Below, piece after piece: positions 10,096-22,354 of a stretch of DNA of 64,000 nucleotides. The DNA is taken from positions 93,340,914-93,404,913 of the forward strand of contig OX578138.1 in assembly GCA_951213105.1 (NCBI GenBank), in the 5' to 3' direction. Source of the stretch: Amaurobius ferox (Eukaryota > Arthropoda > Arachnida > Araneae > Amaurobiidae). The notes under the pieces were generated by a model. It was not told the DNA's origin. It made no database searches and saw only the letters and a program-made list of their open reading frames with translations. Numbering within the stretch: the first letter of the stretch is position 1; each line of letters starts with the position of its first letter. The position numbers and the translations under genes were made by a program.

Positions 10096-12745
10096 TAAAA
10101 ATTTCCATTTTATTTGAAACATCTATTTCTAAATATTAGTTATAGATAGAGCTTAGATGATGTCTTATATGGATTTAGTATCGAATTCAAGAAGAGATAT
10201 GGCTGTCACTAAGGATTACCACTTTCTGTTCTGGAGATGTCACGTCCGGGGTTTTTCTTTTGAAATAAGCATGCAGAATAGAATGAAAATGCGTACAGTT
10301 CTGTCATAAATGAAGCGTACACATTATTTGACACAACATAGATCATCTTTTGTCATAAGCTTTCACGAGTATTCTTCTTAAAATCGCCAATAGCGCGCTC
10401 AGTGCCCACAGGTTATGTGAGTAGGTCACAGCTAACGATAGTCATAAATATTGTTTGAATAGAACTACCATAGTATTGTTATATGATTTTTTTTAATTAT
10501 ATTTTTTCTAAAACATTTAGAAAAGTTCATGCCAGCGTACCAAACTCAGTTCAGTTAGTTTCTTAATGATATTTGTTTGCTAATTATTACGTACAAAATT
10601 ATTGACTGATTTGTAGGGATATTGTACCACACTAAAACTGAAATGCATGTTTATTCAACTCTCACCTTTGTTTCATATACTTTTCAGCATGGAGTAGCCG
10701 GTATCTGCAATGGCATCAAGAAAATTTGCCAAGTGCAATTTTGCGAACTTCTTTGCGGACAAATTCGAATCTACGCTTCTTTCAAGACCATATTCCATAA
10801 ATACAAACAGGATTTTACCTGCTAGCAGTCACTAAATCTATAACACAATCAGCGTCTGTAGCATTCAGTTTGTTTTCAGTTCTGTCCCTGCGTAACTGTC
10901 ACAGCACTTAAGAAAAGCCCCTCTGACAGACCCTTTCTGTTGCCCCCTCTCCTATAACAGTCCGCTTCTGTTTCCCCCGCCTCTCGCATTTTGCAGGCAC
11001 AAAAGTCGCAAACAACAATATTGGGACCAAATTTAGTGAGAAGCTGGTCGAGTGGATCTGTTGCACGGCCGAAATTACAACATGAAAATTGCATCGAAAT
11101 CGGAGTAAGCGAAAATTGCTATTCCATACATTAGAAGATCTTCAAGCGAAAGAAAACTATATCTTGTTTATCATAGACTTAGTTACGTAAATTGACCGAC
11201 CAGATCCAGCTCTGCCTTGAAAAGCGTGAAGAAGACACAGCGACTTTCCACATGGAAATTATCTAATGATGAATTTAATTGCAAAAAAATGACAAAAAGT
11301 TACAACACAAAAAATTAAAGTTCTATAGAGCTAAGGTATGACCCTTTCTGATGGTAAAATTTGAAGACCCTACCTAGAACAGTTATATCCTGACGCAAAT
11401 TTATGTTTTTTCTTTACGGCGGTTTGAATTTAAAGATATGAAATCATTATTTTAATTGTAAGTAAATAAAGTAGTAAATAAAGTTGCGATGAAAACTATA
11501 GACGTTCTCTAAAGTAAAGACTTGACACTTCACGATGACAAATAATGAAGATCGTATATGGAAATATATATTTTCAATTTTGAGCAATAATCTGAAAAAT
11601 TGTAAAACACGAATAATTTTTTCTCAAAATATCGAGATTTTTAGGTAATATTTAAAATAACATTTTAATCTTAAAATTCCTATCTACGAAACTCGATATT
11701 TTGAAAATGTGTATTTTAATCGCCTAGTTGGTCCTCGCCCGGGTGTCTGACCTTCACAAGTCAGCGAGTCCCAAGAATTCCTAAGCAAGATGAGAAAAAT
11801 CGTTCTTTGCTCGGATTGGATTCCTTTAAGAGTTTCGGAATTTTTAAAGATCTATATAAAAAATCCGGGCTCCCCATCATTAAAAAAATACCATGGTTCT
11901 AACTTCATTTTTGAATGAGAAGATAGATTTTACGCAGACCCTTACGTTTAAAAAAAAAGTGCGCTTCTAGGTCGAGTTAAGACTTCGCTTTTGTGTTTAC
12001 ATCCATAGATAACCGATCAGATTTGTAATATTATAGATTGAGCTCAGGCGTTCAGATTGCCCGAAGCTTCATTATCCTAGTATTGCTCACAGAACTCACT
12101 TATAGAGATGTTCCCAATTGCTGTAAAAGACTATTTTCAAAAACTTTTATTTTCAGTACAGAGAATGCATTACAATTCAAAAACATTATACAGAAATTTA
12201 TATTATATGTTTTATACATAAAGCTTAAAAGTTGATTTTACATGGATTATTTAAAGAAAAATATATGATTTCTCTAAACATATGAATAAGATTACCTTTT
12301 ATGGCTGCCTACATCTTTGATATCGTTTAAACTTTCTTTTTATTACATCATAATTGCATTTTTTTTTCATTTTAAGCATGTTTAGGGCATCCCGCTGAAA
12401 CTTATTTCAAAACGATTTGCTCTTCCTGCTATTGATGTTTCAACATGTTTGATTTATAGCATTATATTGTTCTTTACGTATGTTTCAATTTATGGCTTAT
12501 ATGCTAAATCTCAAAATACGTTTTATAGCGTAGACAATCAACGTGCACAGTAGAAAGTATGATATTTGTGGAATTTCGCATGTGTATTGATATTTTGATT
12601 ATTCAATGCATTAATTTCAATATTCTGATATTGAGGCTATGTTCTATAACAAAGGCCATTAAAATATGCATAGTGTTCAATTTATCAGTTCCTTTTATTT
12701 TACTCAATTCTTCAATTCAATTTTTATCTCTTTGTTCATATTCTC
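10096..12745. other. Unassigned A+T-rich DNA
   Basis: No repeat from elsewhere in the window and no convincing gene is seen. The patch 10900-11090 is richer in C and T, but its 72-residue minus-strand frame resembles nothing I know. Low-complexity sequence increases from 12200 on. Confidence 0.4.
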
Positions 12746-12747
12746 TA

Positions 12748-13450
12748 AAAATAAAAAAATAGCTACTTACATCTCATAACTTTTTTTTTTAATTCTGAGA
12801 AATAGTAACTTTTAACGTGCAGTAACGTTTAACGTAATTTCATATATTTTAAAAATAAAACAAAATAGTTACTTTCATTCAATATGTTTTTTTCTGATTT
12901 CTGAGAAACTGTAACGTTTAACGTTAGCAGAAAAGGTTTAACGTGCATTTCCACCCACTTCTATTCTTTGACATATTACCTTAGCTGGTAATAATTAACA
13001 CTTTAGAAAAATATTATATTAATTACGTTGTATTTCTAATATTTTATTGGACAGCAAATTCGCTAAAAATGTATAAACATATCTTTGTATTTTTCTCCTT
13101 TTTTGAGTTTTAAATATGCAAAACTCCATATCTCTAAAAATATGCACATATGTTTAATATTCAAAAGAAAGAATTCACCACTGCGAACCTAAATGTGAAA
13201 AAAATAGTAGCATTTTAAAAACGCTTAAAAATGAAAAGTAAGTAAAATATTACACTTACTTTATTTTCGAAAGATTATTATACTATTTAGTCAGTTAAAA
13301 CTCCAAGCCTATGAAAGTGTATCTATACTTTTGATATATAGATAAAATATTGAATTGCGTAAACCTAAATTTGAAAAAAATAGCGTTTTAAAATGGTTCA
13401 AAAATAAAAAATATCAAGTAAAAATTATAAAATGATTAATGTTTCGAAAC
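12748..13450. repeat. Degenerate tandem-like repeats
   Basis: Two ~100-bp units carrying CTGAGAAA(T/C)(A/T)GTAAC and GTTTAACGT motifs occur at 12748-12950. Two units sharing CCTAAAT(G/T)TGAAAAAAATAG lie about 180 bp apart at 13184 and 13363. They are old and A+T-rich, so similarity is partly compositional. Confidence 0.35.
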
Positions 13451-13586
13451 AATTTTTCTATTTTTCTCTTGTTTGTTGAATCATAAAAAAAAGAAAAGAA
13501 TATATAATTCTAAAAGAAACAGTTATTGCATTGACAAGCCCTTTGGGTATAAATATCAAATTTTATCATAATGTGAATATTAAAAA

Positions 13587-14416
13587 TCTGATGAGGGCAG
13601 CACATTATTTTATAGTAGTTATTTATATTCTTTCCAAGATATTGAATTTTCGTCAATGAGTCGTCATTTTCCATGTCGTCATCATCAATGAGTCGTCATT
13701 GATTTAGCGTCATTTTTATCCATTTGGCGAGTTTTCCGTTAATTTAGCAACATTTAAAAAAGTTGACAAGTTGGCGACATTTCACCAAATTCGTCGCCAA
13801 AATCTCGCTAAGCGTTATGGACGAAGAAATAAGTTATTCTTGCAGCAGATAAATGGATATTGGCATTCAAATACAAAATTATTACTCGAAGTATATTTTT
13901 TCATGAATGGAACGAGCTAGATCCACGAGAATGATGTCATACAATTTATCGCATGGTAGTATATATGAAAAGTGAACATGTTTCTCAATAGGAAATATTT
14001 TTTTTTATTTTATATGACTTTTTGATAATTTTTTGGGAAAATGTGCAATATCTCGAGAACGGTTCATGTTAGCGTTCTAAAATTTATGTCAATTGTTTTC
14101 TAATGAAACATTACGTAAGAAATGTCTATTTGCGTAACTATATTAGAGGTTTTGATTTTTTGACGATTTTTTTTAATTTCTCTCGAAAATTTAAGGGGGT
14201 TCTGAACATTCGATTGCGCATAAAAATAATAGGCTTCCAGTGTTTACGGATTGTGATTTTTGTACCAAATTTCGTTCGAATCGGTCCATTCGTTCGTCAG
14301 TTATCGTCTCCATCACTGACACACACACACACATACTTTCACACACACACACACACGCACATACTTTCACACACACAAACACACACACACACACGCACAT
14401 ACTTTCACACACACAA

Positions 14417-14447
<31 letters not shown>

Positions 14448-14590
14448 AACACACAGACATCACTTCAAAAATGTTTGTTTCGTGATCAGGGATGCTTGAA
14501 ACGTGCTCTCCCGTCGAAAACTCGAATTCGAATTTTCGACCCCGTCACAATACTTTCCTTATACATTATTGTATATAAGGACAGTGAAAA
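13587..14590 (+). mobile_element. Family B element, copy B1
   Basis: The 5' end is TCTGATGAGGGCAGCACAT, a mutated form of the consensus. The body carries the conserved SRP-like nothing-coding blocks GGAACGAGCTAGATCCACGA and GAGAACGGTTCATGTTAGCG, followed by a long (CA)n tract (14323-14460) broken three times by TACTTTC. The 3' end has the TCGAAAA...TTTTCGA palindrome and a hairpin ACTTTCCTTATA/TATAAGGACAGT. No coding capacity; frames through the CA tract are artefacts. Confidence 0.75.
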
Positions 14591-15030
14591 CTATTTTCTG
14601 TATGTTCTATTAGGTCATAATTATTATACCCATCCCGTATGCTAGTAACAATAATTATTAAATTCTAAGTTAATTTGATAAACTACCCTCTTCGAAAGCA
14701 AAATTATGATAATTCACCATCATTTAATAAAACCACAAAATTAACAAAGCAATACATTTTTAACCTGGCGCATTACATAAGAATATCCAAATTCAGAACA
14801 TATGCATAATTCACGAGGAAAATCCATCTGCTTCAAATCAGTCGTTAGAATGTTTTCGGAGAAAATAAAGTAACTACCAAAGTAAGCAAAGACGAAAATA
14901 GAATCGCTAAACTTGCATTGTAATGCGACACCATTGTTTACTCTGGACGTCGTTGCTATTTTTGTTAGACAGCACGGGAATTTTAACTGTTCGAATCATG
15001 AACTCTAAGAGGTTGAGTAGGGAATAATGG
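14591..15030. other. Unassigned DNA between B1 and the ~290-bp satellite
   Basis: No repeat match within the window, no RNA gene and no supported coding frame. Confidence 0.4.
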
Positions 15031-15039
15031 CCGCGGAGG

Positions 15040-17130
15040 AAATTTCGGGGTTTTTTAATGACGTTGAGGGATTTAGTGACAATATGGGTAGATATCAGGG
15101 TATGGGTATATGTCGATGTTGCAAGCTTGCGTTTTATATCGAAGGTAAAGGGTATTTTCGCCATTTCGTTTATTGACATGATTTACGATAAATGCTTGTG
15201 GTTTGGTTTATGTATCAACATGTTTTTGAAATTATCTTTACCTGGGTAACCGTTTAGTGGTTTAAGGCTATATTATAGTGAGAAAGTATAATTGCACACT
15301 TTCATTTTACCGTTTAAACAATCAACTATTTTTGATGTTCTTACAGTATATGGTAATGCATCGAAAAAATAATGACGCTGAGGAATTTAGTGATGGTATA
15401 GGTAGATATCAGGTCATGGGTATATGTCGATGAAGGAAAACAGCATTTTCGCCATTTTGTTTATTGACATGATTTACGATAAATTCTTGTGGTTTGGTTT
15501 ATGTATAAATATGTTTTTGAAATTATCTTTACCTGGGTAACCGTTTAGTGGTTTAAGGCTATATTATAGTGAGAAAGTATAATTGCACACTATTTCATTT
15601 CACCGTTTAGAGAATCAACTATTTTTGATGTTCTTACAATACATGGTAATGCATAAAAAAATAATGACGGTGAGGGATTTAGTGATAATATAGGTAGATA
15701 TCAGGTTATGGGTATATGTCGATGAAGGTAAACAGCATTTTCACCATTTCGTTTATTGACATGATTTACGATAAATGCTTGTGGTTTGGTTTATGTATTA
15801 ATATGTTTTTGAAATTATCTTTACCTGCGTAACCGTTTAGTGGTTTAAGGCTATATTATACTGAAAAAGTATAATTGCACACTATTTAATTTTACTGTTT
15901 AGACAATCAACTATTTTTGAAGTTCTTACAATGCATGGTAATGCATAGAAAAAATAATGACTTAGAGGGATTTAGTGATAATATAGATAGATATCAGGTC
16001 ATGAGTATATGTCGATGAAGGTAAAGAGTATTTTCGCCATTTCGTTTATTGACATGATAAATGCTTGTAGTTTGGTTTATGTATCAATATGTTTTTGAAA
16101 TTATCTTTACCTGCGTAAACGTTTAGTGGTTTAAGGCTATATTATCGCGAGAAAGTATAATTGCACACTTTCATTTTACCGTTTAAACAATCAACTATTT
16201 TTGATGTTCTTACAATATATGGTAATGCATAAAAAAATAATGACGGTGAGGGATTTAGTGATAATATAGGTAGATATCAGGTTATGGGTATATGTCGATG
16301 AAGGTAAACAGCATTTTCACCATTTCGTTTATTGACATGATTTACGATAAATGCTTGTGGTTTGGTTTATGTATTAATATGTTTTTGAAATTATCTTTAC
16401 CTGCGTAACCGTTTAGTGGTTTAAGGCTATATTATACTGAGAAAGTATAATTGCACACTATTTAATTTTACTGTTTAGACAATCAACTATTTTTGAAGTT
16501 CTTACAATGCATGGTAATGCATAGAAAAAATAATGACTTAGAGGGATTTAGTGATAATATAGATAGATATCAGGTCATGAGTATATGTCGATGAAGGTAA
16601 AGAGTATTTTCGCCATTTCGTTTATTGACATGATAAATGCTTGTAGTTTGGTTTATGTATCAATATGTTTTTGAAATTATCTTTACCTGCGTAAACGTTT
16701 AGTGGTTTAAGGCTATATTATACAGAGAAAGTATAATTGCACACTCTTTCATTTTACCGTTTAGAGAATCAACTATTTTTGATGTTCTTACAATACATGG
16801 TAATGCATAGAAAAAATAATGATGTTGAGGGATTTAGTGATAATATAGGTAGATATCAGGACATGGGTATATTCGATGATGTTAGGTTGCATTTTATATC
16901 CAAGATAAAGAATATTTTTGTCATTTCGTTTATTGACATGATTTAAAGTAAGTACTTGTGGATTAGCTATTAATGTGCTTTTAAAAATATCCTTATATTT
17001 GCGTAATGGTTAAATGGTCTTAGAGTATCTTATACTGAGTAGATTTAGGGAGTACAAATGCACACAATTTTATTTTTTTAAACAATAAATCATTTCTGAT
17101 GCCCTTACAATATATGGTAATGCATAGAAA
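15040..17130 (+). repeat. Satellite array of seven ~290-bp monomers with a two-monomer higher-order unit
   Basis: The ATTTAGTG motif recurs at 15071, 15385, 15677, 15970, 16253, 16546 and 16832, giving periods of 283-314 bp; a partial unit ends near 17130. Each monomer contains TTTATTGACATGAT, TTGAAATTATCTTTACCTG and AACTATTTTTGA. Monomers 3+4 (15677-16252) and 5+6 (16253-16831) are nearly identical pairs, sharing private variants such as CTTAGAGGGATTTAG in the second member. The array therefore grew recently by duplication of a ~577-bp dimer. Confidence 0.85.
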
Positions 17131-17529
17131 AGTGTTAAAATGCATAAGCACACATTATGAATGTTAATGCATAAAGTGTTAAAAATACTTCCGGGCTCGA
17201 AACTACCTTGCCCCAATAATCCGTATATCAAAACGCACCATAGGAATTATAGTATCATGATCTCAGTATGCTCAGCTACAATTCGATAAATAGGTTGCAG
17301 CCAAAATGTTGAAAAGAACACTATAAAATGATGCCTCACAATAATACAAGAATTTTGCTGAATTTTTTTTTATATAATTTTATGGGATAATTTAAGTGTA
17401 TCCTAAAACTTTCGAAGCAATTTGTGAATTTTAAATTCGTTTATAAAATGTTTGAAAAATTAGGTCCTATAGGGTTCAATGAATTTTATTTTTTCAACCC
17501 GGGTTCAATCCAAAACTAATTGGGTGATA

Positions 17530-19826
17530 CAGTGAAACTCCGATTTTACGTTTCTCAAGGGACTGGGTGAAAAAACGCAAAATGCGGGGAAAACGTAAAA
17601 TACGGGAAATACATAGAATGCAAAAATCAAATAGAAAAAAACTTAAGGTAGTAAAGATGACTCTTTCAAAAGGTATAATATGTATATTTTACGAAAAGAA
17701 CATTATTATACATACCATTTTAAGATCATTTTAACACATTTAGTTACGAATCCTGGCGTTTAGGTTGAAAATAGTCCGTAATAGTGCATTTTTTCTAGTC
17801 ATTGAGTGCAAAGTGAATGCAGCATCTTCTAGGATTGAAATACTTTGCAAGTTTTTTTCCTGGTCTTTATAAGAAAGAAAATAGTATTTCACTATTTGCA
17901 AGCTCTTCAATGCAATACTGAAAGAAGGGACGGGCTGTGCTTCTGGTTGTTCTTGTTCACATACATCGGCGGACGAAAAGTCCATAAGGTCGTCTACGGA
18001 TGGAGCAGTAGCTCTTTCAGCTTCGCATGTTTCTAAGTTTTCCGGGATGTAATCGCCGAAGTCATAGATAAGTGCTTTGTTGTCCACCTCCGAGTCCACC
18101 GCAGCTGATTCTTCATCTGTTCCCGGTTCATTAGACGCTACGATTCCGCTTTCTTCAAAATAATGTGAAATGCACTGTTGTGTAACGTTTCTCCGCGACG
18201 CAGAAATAAAATGTATAGCCTCTAGAACACTTAACTTTAGTTTACAGGCGTCATTTAGGTTTCCATTTTCCAGTTCAGCTACAGCTTTCCGGACAAGTTG
18301 CTTTCTGTAATAAACCTTGAAAGATCGAATAATGCCGAGATCACAAGGCTGCAATTTGCTTGTACAATTTGCAGGAAAAAATACGATACGCACATTAGGC
18401 AGCTGCAAATCCGCATGTGCAGTGCATTGATCAATGAACAAAATTATTTTACGATTTTGCAACTTCATTTATTTGCTTAGTTTGCGCAAAAAGTCTTCGA
18501 AAAGGGCTTGGGTTATCCACGCTTTTTTGTTTGCTTCGTACTTTGTCGGAAAACTTCCAACGTTTTTGAAGCATCGTGGTTTGCGCGACTTTCCAACAAC
18601 AAGAGGCGTCAGCTTCTCACTTCCATCAGAATTACAGCACAGTAAAACCGTAAGGCGCAATTTAGACATCTTCCCTCCATGGTAGGAGTCTATTTTAACA
18701 ACGTAACTTTTATCCGGTAGGAGGTTAAAGAAAAGTCCGGTCTCGTCCGCATTGAATACGTCCTTTGGCTTGTATCCTTTGGTCAAATTTGGTAGATTTT
18801 TCATCCATTCTTCTATTGTAGCTTCATCTACACTTGATGATTCTCCCGAAAGCGATCTATACAACAGATTATGTCTTTTTTTCATTCCGTCAATCCAGCC
18901 ATTTGAAGCTGTGAAGTCTTTCAAACCACCAAGCCTATCGGCGATTTCTAGAGCTTTTTCTCTTATTATCGTGCCATTTTTAGGTACATTCGCGGCACGA
19001 GCTTCTTTCAATCACTTTACTAAGATACCTTCCAGCTCGACGTACGGCGATTTTTTCAATGTTTTCCGTTTCTTGGAATTTTTTTCACCCACTTTCTCGA
19101 TGTTTTTTTCAATGCATTCTTTTTTCTGTAGTATAGATTGCAGGGTTGTCACGGGAATTCCTTGCGATTGAGCGAACGCTAATTTGGTTCCTTGAAATTC
19201 ATCAAATTGTTTAACCATTTCGGCTTTCTCAGCAACAGAAAAGTTTTTGCGTTTTTTACTCGTCATTTTGGCACAAAAAGGTTAGAAATGCGACCACCGC
19301 GTGCTAAACAGCAACTGAAAGGCTTATCTGAAAACGTGGAGAAGGGTAAGGCCTGCTCCCCCTCCCCGAGGAAAGAAAAGGAGCCACCCCATCTGATTGG
19401 TTAACTGGAGTGTTCTTCCCCGGGAAGGGAGCAGTCCGCGACAGCGGGTGTTCAACAAAGGAAGGGGGGGGGGAGGGAACGAAACCATGATCAATGAGAA
19501 GAAACCAGTTTCAGAAGACAGGAGTCTGTGGAATGCGTTTCTGCTTTCATGATTAACTTTCAACAACGTGGATTAGCTTTAAAAAAGCACAAAAGGAAAA
19601 AATAGTAGTATTGCTTTTTTTTTTGTAAATTATTGCAAATTTTAATTTTTTTTTACTTTCCACTCCAGAGAAACAACGTAAAATGCGGGAAAGTCCATAA
19701 ATAACAAACTTACAATCCGGGTTAAATTAACATGTATTGGTATACGGAAAAACTGGGACCGGATGAAAAAAACGTAAAATGCGGGAAAAACGTAGATTCG
19801 GGGGACGTAAAATCGGGGTTTCACTG
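17530..19826 (-). mobile_element. Tigger/pogo-like DNA transposon, complete ends, inactive transposase
   Basis: The terminal inverted repeats begin CAGTGAAAC(T/C)CCGATTTTACG and are near identical for about 22 bp. The element is 2297 bp long and is flanked by the dinucleotide TA on both sides (17528-17529 and 19827-19828), the target duplication of the Tc1/mariner superfamily. Subterminal direct repeats of the type ACGTAAAATGCGGG occur at both ends and are possible transposase binding sites. The minus strand carries one transposase frame with two stops. It sits inside family C. Confidence 0.9.
17740..19266 (-). pseudogene. Tigger/pogo-family transposase, two in-frame stops
   Basis: One continuous minus-strand frame of 508 codons runs from ATG 19266 to a stop at 17740 and is broken by TGA at 19012-19014 and TAA at 18469-18471. 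The N-terminus is basic (MTSKKRKNFSVAEKAEMVKQ) and matches a Psq/CENP-B-type helix-turn-helix. A second DNA-binding helix-turn-helix of the Tc5/CENP-B type follows at about residues 88-150, ending at HNLLYRSLSGES. The DDE domain shows the first Asp in DVFNADETGLFF, the second in ILFIDQCTAHA (Gln where most relatives have Asn) and the third in SKLQPCDLGII; 29 residues separate the second and third. The acidic C-terminal tail is typical in length. The protein would cut and join transposon ends in the nucleus. Length is normal for the family, and only point mutations seem to have killed it, so the insertion may be fairly young. Confidence 0.88.
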
Positions 19827-19987
19827 TATTATTCATTTTTATTCCCATAGATCCCACAGACCGTCTGATACTAAAATTTTCATTTGACAAAGTTATTTTT
19901 ACGGCAGTTATCGGGCGAACAGACAGACAGACAGATAGAATGAACAAAGTCATAAACACTTTTCAGCTATGTGGGAAAGTGTTAACA

Positions 19988-20302
19988 AAACAAGCAATTG
20001 TAAGATGAGTTGTATAAGAATTGCTTAATGTTTTTAACGCAATATAGTTTAGCGCTAGATTCTGGAATATAAGTGATATGATTGAAATATTCATCGATTT
20101 TATTTAGATATAGAAGCAGACGATTTTGTAGCATTGCATTTTTTCGAGTTTTAAGTTTCCAAATAAAGTAAATTATTATACTGTGATAATTTGAAAAATA
20201 TCACCGCTGAATGTATCGCCTTTTGGGGATTTTTAAATAAAATTGCATTTCAGTAGGAAAGTTTTTAATAATCTTCTTTAAGCATGATTAATCTTTCTTG
20301 TT
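19988..20302 (-). mobile_element. Family C fragment C2, 5' part, inverted
   Basis: Read on the minus strand it begins AACAAGAAAGATTAATCATG at 20302, the family C start. It runs through the AAACTTTCCTACTGAAATGCA segment to about 19990, where it meets the 3' end of C1 in opposite orientation. It lacks the second half of the element. Confidence 0.6.
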
Positions 20303-21362
20303 TAAATTATATATTTTTTATTATTGCAGCACTTAATTATTAAAATACATTTCCAACTAATACTTTGTACAAAAACCATTAAGTTAATATTTTTTTAAAA
20401 TAGACCTAGGAGGTGATGTGAAACCAGCAATTACCACTGTAACACCAAAAGGATCTGTGCTCGATCTAATGGTAAATGTGTGTTATTGGCACGTTCCATT
20501 TTATGCAATACACTGCATAAATGATTACTGGCTTTGCTCGGGGTACATGGAGCTTTATTGACTTAAGTCAATTCACAGAAAATATCTTATTGTTCTCCAT
20601 TTCGAGAAACCTTTAATTTTTAGCTCACCCAACATTATCAAACTGTAGTCGCCTTTTATCGCTACGACTCTCTTGAAATCTATTTTCAAACTGATCATCA
20701 TTTTCTCTTTCTGCAATCTTAATTTAATTTTATTTTGTCTTGAAGAATCACGTCTTTTCCGTGTTTGATTGTTTGGCTATTTATGATATATTGGGAGATA
20801 TATTGGGGTCGGTCCTGATAGGATTCACCCTTTTATGGAACTTGCTCGAGTCTTGTCAGGAAGCATAGGTTACGCTCATGTAGACATCGTGCCTTTTTCA
20901 TCTGATGATGTCTTCGCAAATTCGTGAATTTATGGGCCGTAAACTACTGTGAGCAAAACTCCGAGCGAATTATTTTGTTCACTGCCATCCACACAGAACT
21001 TTTCAAAAGTGGACAAAGGGGGGAGAATATCTCTCTTCCAAACTGGATAGCATTAGGCAGTGCCTTGATCTGCGTTGTCAGAATGAGAACATTTGAAGGC
21101 TTTAGATTTTTGCTTTGTTTGCTTGATAATCCTGATGGTTATGAGTGTTGGAAGCTAAAATCAGAATTCCTATGAAAATTTGATATTTTATTTATAAAGC
21201 TAACAGAAAATGCAAAAAAATAATAACATCATCAAAAATGTACTCGTAAAATATATAAAATGTCCCTAGATCTCGAAAGCTATCCTAATATCTCTAAAAA
21301 CATGTATGTTTAAAAATGCAAATTTAAGAAAAAATTCAAATTTCATCAAAGTCTCCAGTCGT
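20303..21362. other. Unassigned DNA
   Basis: An 83-residue frame at 20924-21175 has mixed composition but resembles no family I know, and no splice context supports it. No repeat match in the window. Confidence 0.4.
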
Positions 21363-22317
21363 ATTACTTTCCTTATATACATAATGTATAAGGAAAGTAT
21401 TGTGACGGGGTCCAAAATTCGAATTCTAGTTTTCGACGGGAGAGCACGTTTCAAGCATCCCTGATCACGAATCAAACATTTTTGAAGGGATGTATGTGTG
21501 TGTGTGTGTGTGTGAAAGTAAGTATGTGTGTGTGTGTGTGTGTGTATGTGTATCAGTGGGTCTGTAGAGACGATAACTGACGAACGAATGGACCGATTTG
21601 AACCAAATTTGGTACAAAAATCACAATCCGTAAACACTGGAAGCCTATTATTTTTATACGCAATCGAATGTTCAGAACCCCCTAAATTTTCGAATGAAAT
21701 TTTGAAAAAATCGTCAAAAAATCAAAATCACTAACAAAGTTACGCAAATAGACATTTCTTATGTAATTTTTCATTAGAAAACGATTGACATAAATTTTAG
21801 AACGCTAACACGAGCCGTTTTTAAGATATTGTACATTTTTCAAAACAAATATCAAAAAGTCACACAAAATAAAAAAAAATTCCTATTGAGAAACATGCTC
21901 ACTTTTCATATGTAATACCATGCGATAAATTGGGTGACATCATTCTCGTGGATCTAGCTCGTGCCATTCATGAAAAAAGATACTCTGAGTAACACTTTTG
22001 TATTTGGACGCCAATAGTCATTTATCGGCTGTAAGAATAACTTATTTCTTAGTGCATAACGCTTGGTGAGATTTTGGCGACAAATTTGGCGGAATGTCGC
22101 CAACTTGGCGACTTTTTGAAATGTTGCCAAATTAACGAAAATCACGCCAAATGGATAAAAATGACGCTAAATCAATGAAAATGACGACTAATTGTCGAAA
22201 ATTCAATGTCTTGGAAAGAATATTCGTATCTACTATAAGAAAAACCTATTTTTTTTACTGTAAAAGTAGTAAATTCAATACATTATATAAGGAAAGTCAT
22301 GTGTTGCCCACATAAGA
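21363..22317 (-). mobile_element. Family B element, copy B2
   Basis: Minus-strand copy starting TCTTATGTGGGCAACACATG at 22317 and ending in the hairpin ACTTTCCTTATACATT/ATAAGGAAAGT near 21363. It includes the GAACGAGCTAGATCCACGA block (its cognate near 21945-21970), a CA/TG microsatellite (21491-21550) with an embedded ACTTTC, and the TCGAAAA palindrome. Non-coding. Confidence 0.75.
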
Positions 22318-22354
22318 TTTTTTATTATTTATTAAGCACACGAAAATGAATTAT

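Larger units (their letters stand above)
17340..19987 (+). mobile_element. Family C element C1, split by a Tigger transposon
   Basis: The parts 17340-17529 and 19827-19987 together match the second half of family C: GGTTCAATCCAAAACTAATT, then after the insertion ATTCCCATAGATCCCACAGA, a CAGA microsatellite (19919-19937) and a terminal hairpin AACACTTT...AAAGTGTT. In the copy ending near 55505 the same two parts are contiguous, which gives the empty site. The 5' half is missing. Confidence 0.7.

Noticed and set aside
14103..14645. Open frames on both strands rich in Thr-His or Val-Cys (also near 21266, 37385, 39007)
   Set aside because: They are translations of (CA)n/(TG)n tracts inside family B; the frames are not conserved between copies.
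20924..21175. Possible host exon (83 residues)
   Set aside because: Mixed composition, but no recognisable family, no supporting splice sites and no neighbouring exon.
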